From the NCBI RefSeq assembly GCF_001424225.1, contig NZ_LMOR01000003.1, positions 313,006 through 377,005 of the forward strand: DNA of 64,000 bases, given 5' to 3'. Shown one piece after another: positions 9,100-16,993 of the stretch. The notes beneath the pieces are model-generated. The model saw only the letters and a list, made by a program, of their open reading frames with translations. It ran no database searches and was not told where the DNA came from. Position numbers and translations under genes: made by a program. Positions within the stretch are counted from its first letter, which is position 1. Every line of letters begins with the position of its first letter. Source of the stretch: Microbacterium sp. Leaf151 (GTDB lineage Bacteria > Actinomycetota > Actinomycetes > Actinomycetales > Microbacteriaceae).

Positions 9100-9115
9100 A
9101 CTGGTACGTACCAGT
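9100..9115. promoter_or_regulatory. dre-type operator (perfect palindrome)
   Basis: ACTGGTACGTACCAGT is fully self-complementary and matches the ACTGGTCTAGACCAGT-type consensus of DasR/NagR binding sites. It sits between the divergent regulator and the PTS/nag genes, so it can control both. Confidence 0.85.
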
Positions 9116-9219
9116 ACGACCCAGTGAGCAGACCATGGGGCGGGCAAGTGTTTCACCTCCCAGCCTATGCGCGTTCGGTGGTGCGTACCGCTGACCCGCC
9201 GTCTCATCGAGGAGTGCCC

Positions 9220-9669
9220 ATGCCCGACATCCTGTCCCCGCTCGTGGGAACCGTCCTTCCGTTGTCGGCCGTTCCCGACCCGCTCTTCGCGCAGGGCGCG
9301 ATGGGGCCCGGTGTCGCGATCGACCCGCCGGCCGACGTGGTCGATGCGGTCGCCCCCATCGACGGCACCCTCCTGCAGGTGTTCCCGCACGCCTTCGTCG
9401 TCGTCGCCGACGACGGACTCGCCGTCCTCGTGCACCTGGGCCTCGACACCGTCCAGCTTCAGGGGCAGGGCTTCACGGCCTTCGCGGCCAAGGGCGACCG
9501 CGTGAGCGCGGGCACCCCGGTCATCGCCTACGACGTCCCCGCCATCCGCGCCGCGGGGCTCTCCAGCGTGGTCTCCGTCGTGGTGCTCGAGCGCTCGGCT
9601 GACGAGGTCACGGTCGTAGGCGCCGAGGGCGCCGACGTCCTGCCCGGCGCCCGGCTCCTGTCCGTCTGA
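9220..9669 (+). CDS. PTS glucose/GlcNAc-family EIIA protein
   Basis: 149 aa soluble EIIA of the EIIA-Glc fold. It carries phosphate from HPr to the EIIB domain encoded next to it. The two active-site histidines are visible: His57 in FPHAFVVV and the phosphorylated His72 in VLVHLGLDTVQL. The ATG at 9220 is chosen because GAGGAG stands 7-8 nt before it; the frame is open further upstream but has no family sequence. It is followed after 32 nt by the EIICB gene, so the sugar-specific components form one unit. No HPr or EI gene is present in the window, so those general proteins must be supplied from elsewhere. Confidence 0.92.
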   Translation: MPDILSPLVGTVLPLSAVPDPLFAQGAMGPGVAIDPPADVVDAVAPIDGTLLQVFPHAFVVVADDGLAVLVHLGLDTVQLQGQGFTAFAAKGDRVSAGTPVIAYDVPAIRAAGLSSVVSVVVLERSADEVTVVGAEGADVLPGARLLSV

Positions 9670-9701
9670 TCCACTCCTTCACCGTCGAGAGAGAACCCTC
9701 C

Positions 9702-11279
9702 ATGACCGCTACCGCCCCCGTCGCCCGCCGCCGCGGCATCCCTGGATTCGCCCAGATGCAGCGCCTCGGCAAGAGCCTGATGCTGCCCATCGCCGTGTTG
9801 CCCGCGGCCGGCATCCTGCTCCGACTCGGCCAACCCGACCTGCTCGGTCGGATCGACCTGCCGGTCATCGGCCCGTTCTTCCAGGCTATGAGCGCCGCGG
9901 GAGGCGCACTCTTCGACAACCTGGGGCTGCTGTTCGCGGTCGGTGTCGCCATCGGCTTCGCCAAGAAGGCCGACGGCTCCACCGCGCTCTCGGCCGTGGT
10001 CGGATACCTCGTGCTGGCGAATGTCTTCACGGTGATGTCGCCGGTCGTGCTCGCGGGTCAGACGACGGCGGCCGGCGACCAGGTGCAGATCAACTACAGC
10101 GTCTTCGGCGGCATCGTCATCGGTCTGCTCACCGCGTGGCTGTTCGACCGGTACCACACCATCGAACTGCCCTCATATCTCGGCTTCTTCGGCGGACGCC
10201 GGTTCGTTCCCATCGTCGTCTCGCTTGCGAGCCTCGTCGTCGCATTCGGGCTGAGCTACTTCTACCCGATCTTCAGCACCGGGCTCTCGGGCCTGGGAGC
10301 GTTCATCGGCGGCACCGGCGCGATCGGGGCCTTCGTCTACGGCTTCGCCAACCGCATGCTGATCCCGGTGGGTCTGCATCACATCCTCAACTCCTACGTC
10401 TGGTTCCTGCAGGGGTCGTACGCCGAGAGCGACGGCAGCGTCGTCACGGGGGAGCTCACGCGCTTCGCCGCGGGGGATCCCACCGCCGGGGCGCTCACCG
10501 CGGGGTTCTATCCCGTGCTCATGTTCGGTCTTCCGGCCGCGGCGCTCGCGATGATCCACCTCGCCAACCCCTCGCAGCGGAAGGCGGCCATCGGCATCCT
10601 GGGCGCGGCGGGCCTGACGGCCTTCCTCACCGGCGTCACGGAGCCGCTCGAGTTCGCCTTCATGTTCGCCGCATTCCCGCTGTACGTCGTCCACGCGCTG
10701 CTCACGGGCATCTCGCTCGCGGTGGCCTACTTGCTCGACATCCACCTCGGCTTCTCGTTCTCGGCGGGCCTGTTCGACCTGCTCCTCTACGGCACCGCCC
10801 CTGCGGCCGACAACGTCTGGCTCCTGGTGGTCATGGGCGTGGTCTACTTCGCCGTCTACTACCTGCTGTTCCGCTTCGTCATCAAGAAGTGGAACCTGCG
10901 TACCCCCGGTCGTGAGGACCTCTCCGCCCCGACGGGGGATGCTCCCGCGGTGGACGCCGACACCACCGGCTCCGTGGCGGGCGCATCGCAGCCGGTCACG
11001 GCATCCGCCCCCGAGACGCGCGCCGCATCGGCCGCGGCGGGCGCGGAGCCGTCGACGACGGAGCAGCTGATCGCCGCGTTCGGCGGCCGCGACAACCTCG
11101 TGCACGTCGACGCGTGCATCACGCGACTGCGCATGGAGGTCGCCGACCGCGCCCTCGTCGACCATGCGCGTCTCAAGCAGCTCGGTGCCGCCGGCGTGCT
11201 GGAGGTGGGCGACAACGTCCAGGCCGTATTCGGCCCCCGCGCGGAGGCGCTGAAGAACGACATCCTCGAGGCGCTCTGA
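9702..11279 (+). CDS. nagE: PTS N-acetylglucosamine-specific EIICB permease
   Basis: 525 aa. Residues about 15-390 form the EIIC membrane channel, starting MQRLGKSLMLPIAVLPAAGI as in GlcNAc/glucose permeases and containing the conserved GLHHILNSYVWF and TGVTEPLEFAFMF loops. An Ala/Ser/Thr-rich linker of about 50 residues follows. Residues about 450-525 are the EIIB domain with the phosphorylated Cys in HVDACITRLRMEV. It takes up GlcNAc as GlcNAc-6-phosphate, using EIIA from the gene just upstream. The downstream nagB start overlaps the stop codon (TGATG). The GlcNAc specificity is supported by the linked nagA and nagB; glucose uptake is a less likely alternative. Confidence 0.9.
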   Translation: MTATAPVARRRGIPGFAQMQRLGKSLMLPIAVLPAAGILLRLGQPDLLGRIDLPVIGPFFQAMSAAGGALFDNLGLLFAVGVAIGFAKKADGSTALSAVVGYLVLANVFTVMSPVVLAGQTTAAGDQVQINYSVFGGIVIGLLTAWLFDRYHTIELPSYLGFFGGRRFVPIVVSLASLVVAFGLSYFYPIFSTGLSGLGAFIGGTGAIGAFVYGFANRMLIPVGLHHILNSYVWFLQGSYAESDGSVVTGELTRFAAGDPTAGALTAGFYPVLMFGLPAAALAMIHLANPSQRKAAIGILGAAGLTAFLTGVTEPLEFAFMFAAFPLYVVHALLTGISLAVAYLLDIHLGFSFSAGLFDLLLYGTAPAADNVWLLVVMGVVYFAVYYLLFRFVIKKWNLRTPGREDLSAPTGDAPAVDADTTGSVAGASQPVTASAPETRAASAAAGAEPSTTEQLIAAFGGRDNLVHVDACITRLRMEVADRALVDHARLKQLGAAGVLEVGDNVQAVFGPRAEALKNDILEAL

Positions 11280-12064
11280 TGGAGGTCGTCGTCGTCGAGA
11301 CCCCCGAAGAGGCGGCGCGCGTCGTCGCCGACGCCTACACCGCCCTCCTCGAGCGGACGCCCACGGCGGTGCTGGGCCTGGCCACCGGCTCGACCCCGCT
11401 GCCGATCTACCGCGAGCTCGCGCGCCGTCACCGCGAGGAGGGGCTCAGCTTCGCCGAGGCGCGGGCGTTCCTGCTCGACGAATACGTGGGCCTGCCCCCC
11501 GGGCACCACGAGAGGTACCGCGAGTTCATCCGCGCCGAACTCGAGCAGCATGTCGACTTCGCACTCGGAGCGATCGTCGGACCGGGGGATCTCGATGCCG
11601 CCCCCCTCGACGCGGGGCCGGTGTACGAACGGATGATCCGGGATGCCGGGGGCATCGACCTGCAGATCCTCGGCATCGGATCCGACGGGCACCTCGCCTT
11701 CAACATGCCGATGTCGAGCCTGGCCAGCCGCACCCGCGTGAAGACCCTCACCACGCGCACCCGACAGGACAACGCGCGCTTCTTCGGCGGCGATATCGGG
11801 CAGGTCCCCACCCACTGCCTCACACAGGGGCTGGCCACGATCCTCGACAGCCGCCACGCCGTCATGCTCGGCTTCGGCCGCGCCAAGGCGCAGGCGGTTC
11901 GCGAGGCCGTCGAGGGTCCGCTGTCGTCGCGGTGGCCGGCGTCGGTGCTGCAGCTCCACCCGCACGCGACCGTCGTGGTCGATGAGGATGCCGCCGGCCA
12001 GCTCGCCTTCGTCGATTACTACAGCACGACCTACGCCGGCAAGCCGGTGGGACAGGGGCTGTGA
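11279..12064 (+). CDS. nagB: Glucosamine-6-phosphate deaminase with altered catalytic motif
   Basis: 261 aa. The family converts glucosamine-6-P to fructose-6-P and ammonia. Family marks: LATGSTPLPIYRELARRH (phosphate loop), the catalytic Asp in LLDEYVGL, and the GSDGHLAFN motif with the ring-opening His. The sequence after GHLAFN is MPMSSLASRTR instead of the usual EPxSSLASRTR, so the Glu that forms a relay with Asp and His in E. coli NagB (Glu148) is Met here. The codon is a clean ATG within an intact frame. The start overlaps the stop of the PTS gene in TGATG. The E-to-M change may alter activity; the gene context still points to amino sugar use. Confidence 0.85.
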   Translation: MEVVVVETPEEAARVVADAYTALLERTPTAVLGLATGSTPLPIYRELARRHREEGLSFAEARAFLLDEYVGLPPGHHERYREFIRAELEQHVDFALGAIVGPGDLDAAPLDAGPVYERMIRDAGGIDLQILGIGSDGHLAFNMPMSSLASRTRVKTLTTRTRQDNARFFGGDIGQVPTHCLTQGLATILDSRHAVMLGFGRAKAQAVREAVEGPLSSRWPASVLQLHPHATVVVDEDAAGQLAFVDYYSTTYAGKPVGQGL

Positions 12065-13221
12065 TGCGCCTGCGGGCCGCTCGCGCCCTGATCGGCGGAG
12101 CGTTCGTGGGTCCCGTCGTCATCGAGGTCGCCGCCGGACGCATAGACCGCATCCGCCCCGCGACCGGGGACGAGAGCGTCGATCACGACGTCGTCGACGG
12201 GGTCGTGACGGCGGGCCTGCTCGACCTCCAGGTCAACGGCTCGTTCGGCGTCGATGTCGCGGGAGCCGACGAGTCCGGTTGGCAGACGCTCTTGACGGGT
12301 CTGGCCGCGCGCGGCGTGACCGGCATCGAGCCCACCGTCATCACCGCACCCCTGCCCGAGACCGTCACCGCCCTCGAGCGCGTGGGACGGGCGCGCGACG
12401 CCTTCGCCGACGAGCCCGTCGCCAGGATCCTCGGTACGCACCTCGAGGGGCCGTTCCTCTCGCCCGCGCGCAAGGGCGCTCACCGTGCCGAGTGCATGCT
12501 CATGCCCGAGCGATCGCACCTCGACACCCTGCTCGAACGCCCGGCGGCGCGCGACGCGCTACGCACGGTGACCCTTGCGCCGGAGCTGCCCGGCGCCCTC
12601 GCCGCCATTCGCCGTCTGACCGGCGAGGGGTACATCGTCGCGGTCGGCCACAGCGACGCCACCGCCGCGCAGGTGCACGCGGCGGGCGACGCGGGTGCCA
12701 CCATGACCACGCACGTGTTCAACGCGCAGCGGCCGCTGAAGCCCCGCGAACCGGGCGTCCCCGGAGCCGTGCTGACGGACGACCGCTTCTTCGTGGGCAC
12801 GATCATCGACGGGCAGCACCTCGAACCCCGCGTCGTCTCGCTCGTGCTCGCCGCGGCCGGTCGGCGTACCGTCGGCGTCACCGATGCGATCGCCACGGCG
12901 GGCCTCGACGCCGGCCAGTGGCTCGACTTCGGCGGGCAGCCGGTGGCCAACGACGAACACGGCCTGGGTCGTCGTCGCGACGGGACGATCGCCGGGGCCG
13001 GCATCGTCCTCGACGAGGGCGTGCGTCGCATGATCGGAGCCGGAATCGACCCCGCCGTCGTGCTGGCCGCCTGCACCGAGAACGCCGCGCGCTCGCTCGG
13101 GCGCTCCGACATCGGCCACGTCGCCGAGGGCGCGGTCGCCGACCTCGTGCAGTGGGATGCCGGATGGCATCCGTCGCAGGTCTGGATCGGCGGACGCGCG
13201 TTGTCGGTGCCGACCCGCTGA
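12064..13221 (+). CDS. nagA: N-acetylglucosamine-6-phosphate deacetylase
   Basis: 385 aa amidohydrolase-superfamily enzyme. It removes acetate from GlcNAc-6-P before NagB acts. Visible metal and active-site elements: LLDLQVNG in place of an HxH motif (as in the mononuclear E. coli type), the Glu in THLEGPFLSP, His in VGHSDAT, His in THVFNAQRPL, and the catalytic Asp in GVTDAIATAG. The ATG at 12064 overlaps the nagB stop by 1 nt; a GTG at 12061 directly before it is an alternative start. The released acetate can be recovered through acs or ackA-pta, both in this window. Confidence 0.94.
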   Translation: MRLRAARALIGGAFVGPVVIEVAAGRIDRIRPATGDESVDHDVVDGVVTAGLLDLQVNGSFGVDVAGADESGWQTLLTGLAARGVTGIEPTVITAPLPETVTALERVGRARDAFADEPVARILGTHLEGPFLSPARKGAHRAECMLMPERSHLDTLLERPAARDALRTVTLAPELPGALAAIRRLTGEGYIVAVGHSDATAAQVHAAGDAGATMTTHVFNAQRPLKPREPGVPGAVLTDDRFFVGTIIDGQHLEPRVVSLVLAAAGRRTVGVTDAIATAGLDAGQWLDFGGQPVANDEHGLGRRRDGTIAGAGIVLDEGVRRMIGAGIDPAVVLAACTENAARSLGRSDIGHVAEGAVADLVQWDAGWHPSQVWIGGRALSVPTR

Positions 13222-13304
13222 CGCCCGGGCGCCGCACCCGCCAGTACGCTGGGGAGGCGGCGCTCCGGGCGCCCGCGCCACCGCACCCCGATCTGGAGCC
13301 CGCC

Positions 13305-14039
13305 GTGACCGACAGCCGCGACCTGCCCGACCTCACGACCTTCGAAGGCGTCCTGTTCGATCTCGACGGGGTGCTCACCCCCACCGCCGAGGTGCACATG
13401 CGGGCGTGGAAAGAAATGTTCGACGAGCTCTTCACCGCGTGGCGGATCGAGCCGGCGTACACCGATCGCGACTACTTCGAGTACGTCGACGGCAAGAAGC
13501 GCTACGACGGCGTCGCCTCGCTCCTGCGCAGCCGCGACGTCGAGGTGCCCTGGGGAGACCCCTCCGACGACCCGTCCGAAGACACCGTCTGCGGCGTCGG
13601 CAACCGCAAGAACGTGGTTTTCTCGCGCATCCTGCGCAGCGAGGGCATCCAGCCCTACCCGGGCTCGATCGCCCTGCTCGACGTGCTGCAAGCCGCGGGC
13701 ACGCCGATCGCCGTCGTCTCCAGTTCCAAGAACGCCGTCGAGGTGCTCGAGGCCGCCGGCATCCGCGACCGGTTCCCCGTCGTCATGGACGGCGTGGTCG
13801 CCGAGCGCGACCACCTGGCATCCAAGCCCGCCCCCGACGTGTTCGCCGAGGCCGCCCGCATGCTGGGCGTCGACCCGGCCCGCTCGGCCGCCGTCGAAGA
13901 CGCCCTGAGCGGGGTGCGCTCCGCCGCGGCGGCCGGCTACGTCGTCGTGGTCGGCGTCGATCGAGGTGTCGGTGCCGACGACCTGGCCGCCGCCGGTGCG
14001 ACGGTGGTCGTCGACGACCTCGCCGCGTTCGTAGACTGA
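13305..14039 (+). CDS. pgmB: Beta-phosphoglucomutase (HAD superfamily)
   Basis: 244 aa. It is predicted to convert beta-D-glucose-1-phosphate to glucose-6-phosphate through a phospho-Asp intermediate. HAD motifs: I, DLDGVLTPT with nucleophile Asp19 and acid Asp21; II, the Ser run in VVSSSKNA; III, Lys in ASKPAPD; IV, VEDALSG. The insert between motifs I and II is alpha-helical, as in the cap of this subfamily. The GTG at 13305 has GGAG 6 nt upstream. The neighbour downstream is a GH65 inverting phosphorylase that produces exactly beta-glucose-1-P, so the two form a pathway. It sits 83 bp after nagA and may belong to the same transcript. Confidence 0.9.
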   Translation: MTDSRDLPDLTTFEGVLFDLDGVLTPTAEVHMRAWKEMFDELFTAWRIEPAYTDRDYFEYVDGKKRYDGVASLLRSRDVEVPWGDPSDDPSEDTVCGVGNRKNVVFSRILRSEGIQPYPGSIALLDVLQAAGTPIAVVSSSKNAVEVLEAAGIRDRFPVVMDGVVAERDHLASKPAPDVFAEAARMLGVDPARSAAVEDALSGVRSAAAAGYVVVVGVDRGVGADDLAAAGATVVVDDLAAFVD

Positions 14040-14160
14040 GCCGTCGCCTGCACGCGACACCCCCTCGCCGTCCCCGAGCGGCGAACCCGAGCTCCACCCG
14101 CACGAGCGGCATGCCGCCGTCTCGCGCCGACTCAGAACCGGCCACCGGAAGGCACCCCCG

Positions 14161-16698
14161 ATGATCGATCGCGATCGCTTCCCCGTCGACGAGTGGCGCC
14201 TCGTCGAAACGCAGTTCTCGCTCGACGACGTGGGGGTCACCGAAACCCTCTTCGCCGTCGGCAACGGCTATCTCGGCCTGCGCGGCAACTCGATCGAGGG
14301 CCGGTTCGCCCTCGAGCAGGGCACCTACATCAACGGGTTCCACGAGACGTTCCCCATCCGCCACGCCGAGCAGGCCTACGGCTTCGCCGAGGTCGGCCAG
14401 ACCATCATCAACGCGCCCGACGCCAAGGTTCTGCGCGTCTACGTCGACGACGAGCCGCTCTCGCTCGACGTCGCCGACGTCCGCGAGTACGAGCGCGTGC
14501 TCGACATGCGCCAGGGGATCCTGCGCCGGAGCCTGCTGTGGGTCACCCCCTCGGGCAAGCGCGTGCGCATCGAAGACGAGCGCTTCGTCTCGTACGACGA
14601 GAAGCACCTCGCCGTGCTGCGGCTCACCGTGACCGTGCTCGACGCCGACGCGCCCGTCACCGTCAGCAGCCAGCTGCTCAACCGGCAAGACGGCGAGGGC
14701 ATCTACGGCGGCTCGCCGATGGCGTCCCGGAAGGCCGGATTCGACCCGCGAAAGACCGAGAAGCTCAGCGATCGGGTGCTGCAGCCGCGCGAGTACTGGC
14801 AGGACGGCGATCGCTCGGCCCTGAGCTACGAGGTCAGCGAGTCGAACATGACGCTCGCGGTCATCGCCGACCACCTCATCGACACGCAGAACGAGTACAC
14901 CGCGCGGCGACTCATCGAGCCCGACATCGCCAAGAACGTCTACCGCGTGCAGGCGCGCGCGGGCGTCCCCACCACGATCACCAAGCTGGTCAGCTACCAC
15001 ACGTCGCGGGGCGTCCCCACGGGCGAACTGCTCGATCGGTGCCGCCGCACGCTCGACCGTGCGGTCGAGACGGGCATCGAGGGCCTGTTCGCCCAGCAGA
15101 TCGACTGGTACGCCGACTTCTGGGAGCGCTCCGACGTGCGCATCGGCGGACACGGCGATCTGCAGCAGGCCACGCGCTGGTGCCTGTTCCAGCTCGCGCA
15201 GGCGGCGGCCCGCGCCGACGGCCAGGGCGTTCCCGCGAAGGGCGTGACCGGGTCGGGATACAGCGGGCACTACTTCTGGGACACCGAGGTGTACGTGCTG
15301 CCGTTCCTGGCGTACACGTCGCCCCTCTGGGCACGCAACGCCCTGCGCATGCGCTATCTGATGCTGCCCGCGGCGCGCAAGCGCGCTCACCAGCTCAACG
15401 AGGCCGGGGCGCTCTTCCCCTGGCGCACGATCAACGGCGAAGAGGCATCGGCTTACTACGCCGCCGGCACCGCGCAGTACCACATCAACGCAGACGTCGC
15501 CTTCGCCCTGGCGAAGTACGTGCGAGCCACGGGCGACGAGGAGTTCCTCGCCCGCGAGGGCGTGGACATCGCCGTCGACACCGCGCGCCTGTGGTCGACG
15601 CTGGGCTTCTGGCGCTCGAGCGACGCGGCCGACGACGGCGAGCACGATTCGTTCCACATCCACGGCGTGACGGGTCCCGACGAGTACACGACCGTCGTCA
15701 ACGACAACCTCTTCACCAACGTGATGGCGCGCTTCAACCTGCGCTTCGCCGCCCGCACGGTCCGCTACCTCGCCGACAACGACCCCGACGCGTACGCGAA
15801 CATGGCCGAGCGCATGAACCTCGACCCTTCCGAACCCGAACGCTGGGAGCGCGCCGCCGAGGCGATGCACATCCCCTTCAGCGAGGCCCTCGGCATCCAC
15901 CCCCAAGACGCCGTGTTCCTCGAGCGCGAGATCTGGGACCTCGAGAACACCCCTCCCGACCAGCGCCCCCTGCTGCTGCACTTCCACCCGCTGGTCATCT
16001 ACCGCTACCAGGTGCTCAAGCAGGCCGACGTGGTCCTTGCTCTGTTCCTGCAGGGCAATCACTTCACGGATGCCGAGAAACTCGCGGACTTCGAGTACTA
16101 CGACCCGCTGACCACCGGTGACTCGACGCTGTCGGCGGTCGTGCAGTCGATCCTGGCCGCCGAGGTGGGCTACCAGGACCTGGCGCTGGAGTACTTCCGT
16201 CAGGCCGCGTTCGTCGACCTCGGCGACCTGCACCACAACGCCTCCGACGGCGTGCACGTCGCGTCGGCCGGCGGTGTGTGGACGGCGCTCGTCAGCGGCT
16301 TCGGCGGCATGCGCGACCACTTCGGACGGCTCACGTTCGATCCGCGCCTCCCCGCCGACTGGCCCGAGCTGTCGTACGTGCTGCACTGGCACGGGACGCG
16401 GCTCAACGTCACCCTCACGACGAACGCGCTCACGCTGCGTGCGGGGGAGGAAGGCGCGCCCGTCGCGTTCGCGGTGCGCGGTGTCGACTACACCGTCGCT
16501 CCCGGAGAGACGGTGCGCGTGGCGCTGCACGGGCAGGGTCCGGTGCGTCCGGGCCGCCCCTCGATCCGTCAGCTCGAGGGCTCGGTGCGCGAGGACGGCA
16601 CGCTGCTGTCGGCGTCGGTGCCCATCGTCACGGCGACGATCCCGGTCGTGAACGACGACGACGGCCCCATCGCGGTCGGCCTCGACGGGGGGTTCTGA
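14161..16698 (+). CDS. Glycoside hydrolase family 65 disaccharide phosphorylase
   Basis: 845 aa. The family cleaves an alpha-glucosyl disaccharide (maltose, trehalose, kojibiose or nigerose) with phosphate to glucose plus beta-glucose-1-P. Domain order: N-terminal beta-sandwich (about 1-270), linker, (alpha/alpha)6 catalytic barrel (about 320-710) and a C-terminal beta-sheet domain. The general acid is Glu508 in HGVTGPDEYTTVVNDN; the phosphate-site Lys-Gln pair is in LKQADVVLALF (Lys620). There is no signal peptide, so it acts in the cytosol on imported sugar, although no transporter for it is nearby. pgmB directly upstream uses its product. The exact substrate cannot be decided by eye; trehalose and maltose are the leading options. 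Confidence 0.9.
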   Translation: MIDRDRFPVDEWRLVETQFSLDDVGVTETLFAVGNGYLGLRGNSIEGRFALEQGTYINGFHETFPIRHAEQAYGFAEVGQTIINAPDAKVLRVYVDDEPLSLDVADVREYERVLDMRQGILRRSLLWVTPSGKRVRIEDERFVSYDEKHLAVLRLTVTVLDADAPVTVSSQLLNRQDGEGIYGGSPMASRKAGFDPRKTEKLSDRVLQPREYWQDGDRSALSYEVSESNMTLAVIADHLIDTQNEYTARRLIEPDIAKNVYRVQARAGVPTTITKLVSYHTSRGVPTGELLDRCRRTLDRAVETGIEGLFAQQIDWYADFWERSDVRIGGHGDLQQATRWCLFQLAQAAARADGQGVPAKGVTGSGYSGHYFWDTEVYVLPFLAYTSPLWARNALRMRYLMLPAARKRAHQLNEAGALFPWRTINGEEASAYYAAGTAQYHINADVAFALAKYVRATGDEEFLAREGVDIAVDTARLWSTLGFWRSSDAADDGEHDSFHIHGVTGPDEYTTVVNDNLFTNVMARFNLRFAARTVRYLADNDPDAYANMAERMNLDPSEPERWERAAEAMHIPFSEALGIHPQDAVFLEREIWDLENTPPDQRPLLLHFHPLVIYRYQVLKQADVVLALFLQGNHFTDAEKLADFEYYDPLTTGDSTLSAVVQSILAAEVGYQDLALEYFRQAAFVDLGDLHHNASDGVHVASAGGVWTALVSGFGGMRDHFGRLTFDPRLPADWPELSYVLHWHGTRLNVTLTTNALTLRAGEEGAPVAFAVRGVDYTVAPGETVRVALHGQGPVRPGRPSIRQLEGSVREDGTLLSASVPIVTATIPVVNDDDGPIAVGLDGGF

Positions 16699-16981
16699 CC
16701 CGCGCACGCGGCGGCTCCCTGTGCGGGGGTCGCCGCGTGCGGCGTTTCCGGGCCGCGGATTCGGCCTGGCGGGTGCGGCCTCGCGGGTGCGTCGAGGACA
16801 GGGGATCCCGTGAGAACAGGGCCGGGTGCCCGTGGATCGTCCTGTACCGGCGAGATCTCCTGTTCTGGGGGCGCTGGGGCGTAGCCGAACGGGACCGGTC
16901 GCGGCGTGATGCTGGATTGGGAGCGCGGCAGCCGGACGCCCAGCGAGAGGATGCCGCGGAGGCGATGTCGGAGGGACGCCG
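16699..16981. other. Intergenic region with a palindromic repeat; no gene seen
   Basis: Between the GH65 gene and dnaX no ORF with recognisable content was found on either strand. It holds a GC-rich hairpin-prone start (16711-16745), the long inverted repeat at 16794-16866, and the dnaX promoter at its right edge. Confidence 0.5.
16794..16866. repeat. Imperfect inverted repeat of ACAGG/CCTGT type
   Basis: The left arm (16794-16820) carries GAGGACAGGGGATCCCG and AGAACAGG; the right arm (16835-16866) carries CCTGT twice plus GAGATCTCC. The complement of the right arm lines up with the left arm over about 28 positions with a few mismatches. It looks like a non-coding palindromic element rather than a terminator because no T-run follows. 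Confidence 0.5.
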
Positions 16982-16987
16982 TAGGCT
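16982..16987 (+). promoter_or_regulatory. -10 box TAGGCT, leaderless start of dnaX
   Basis: TAGGCT, then 6 nt, then the GTG at 16994. No ribosome binding sequence precedes the start codon. Confidence 0.6.
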
Positions 16988-16993
16988 GTTCGG

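Noticed and set aside
9116..9136. Second NagR operator after the perfect one
   Set aside because: CCCAGTGAGCAGACCA has only one good half site and is not symmetric enough to call.
12480..16707. Minus-strand frames of 594 and 974 codons opposite nagA, pgmB and the GH65 gene
   Set aside because: Antisense shadows of three well-recognised genes; no conserved motifs in them.
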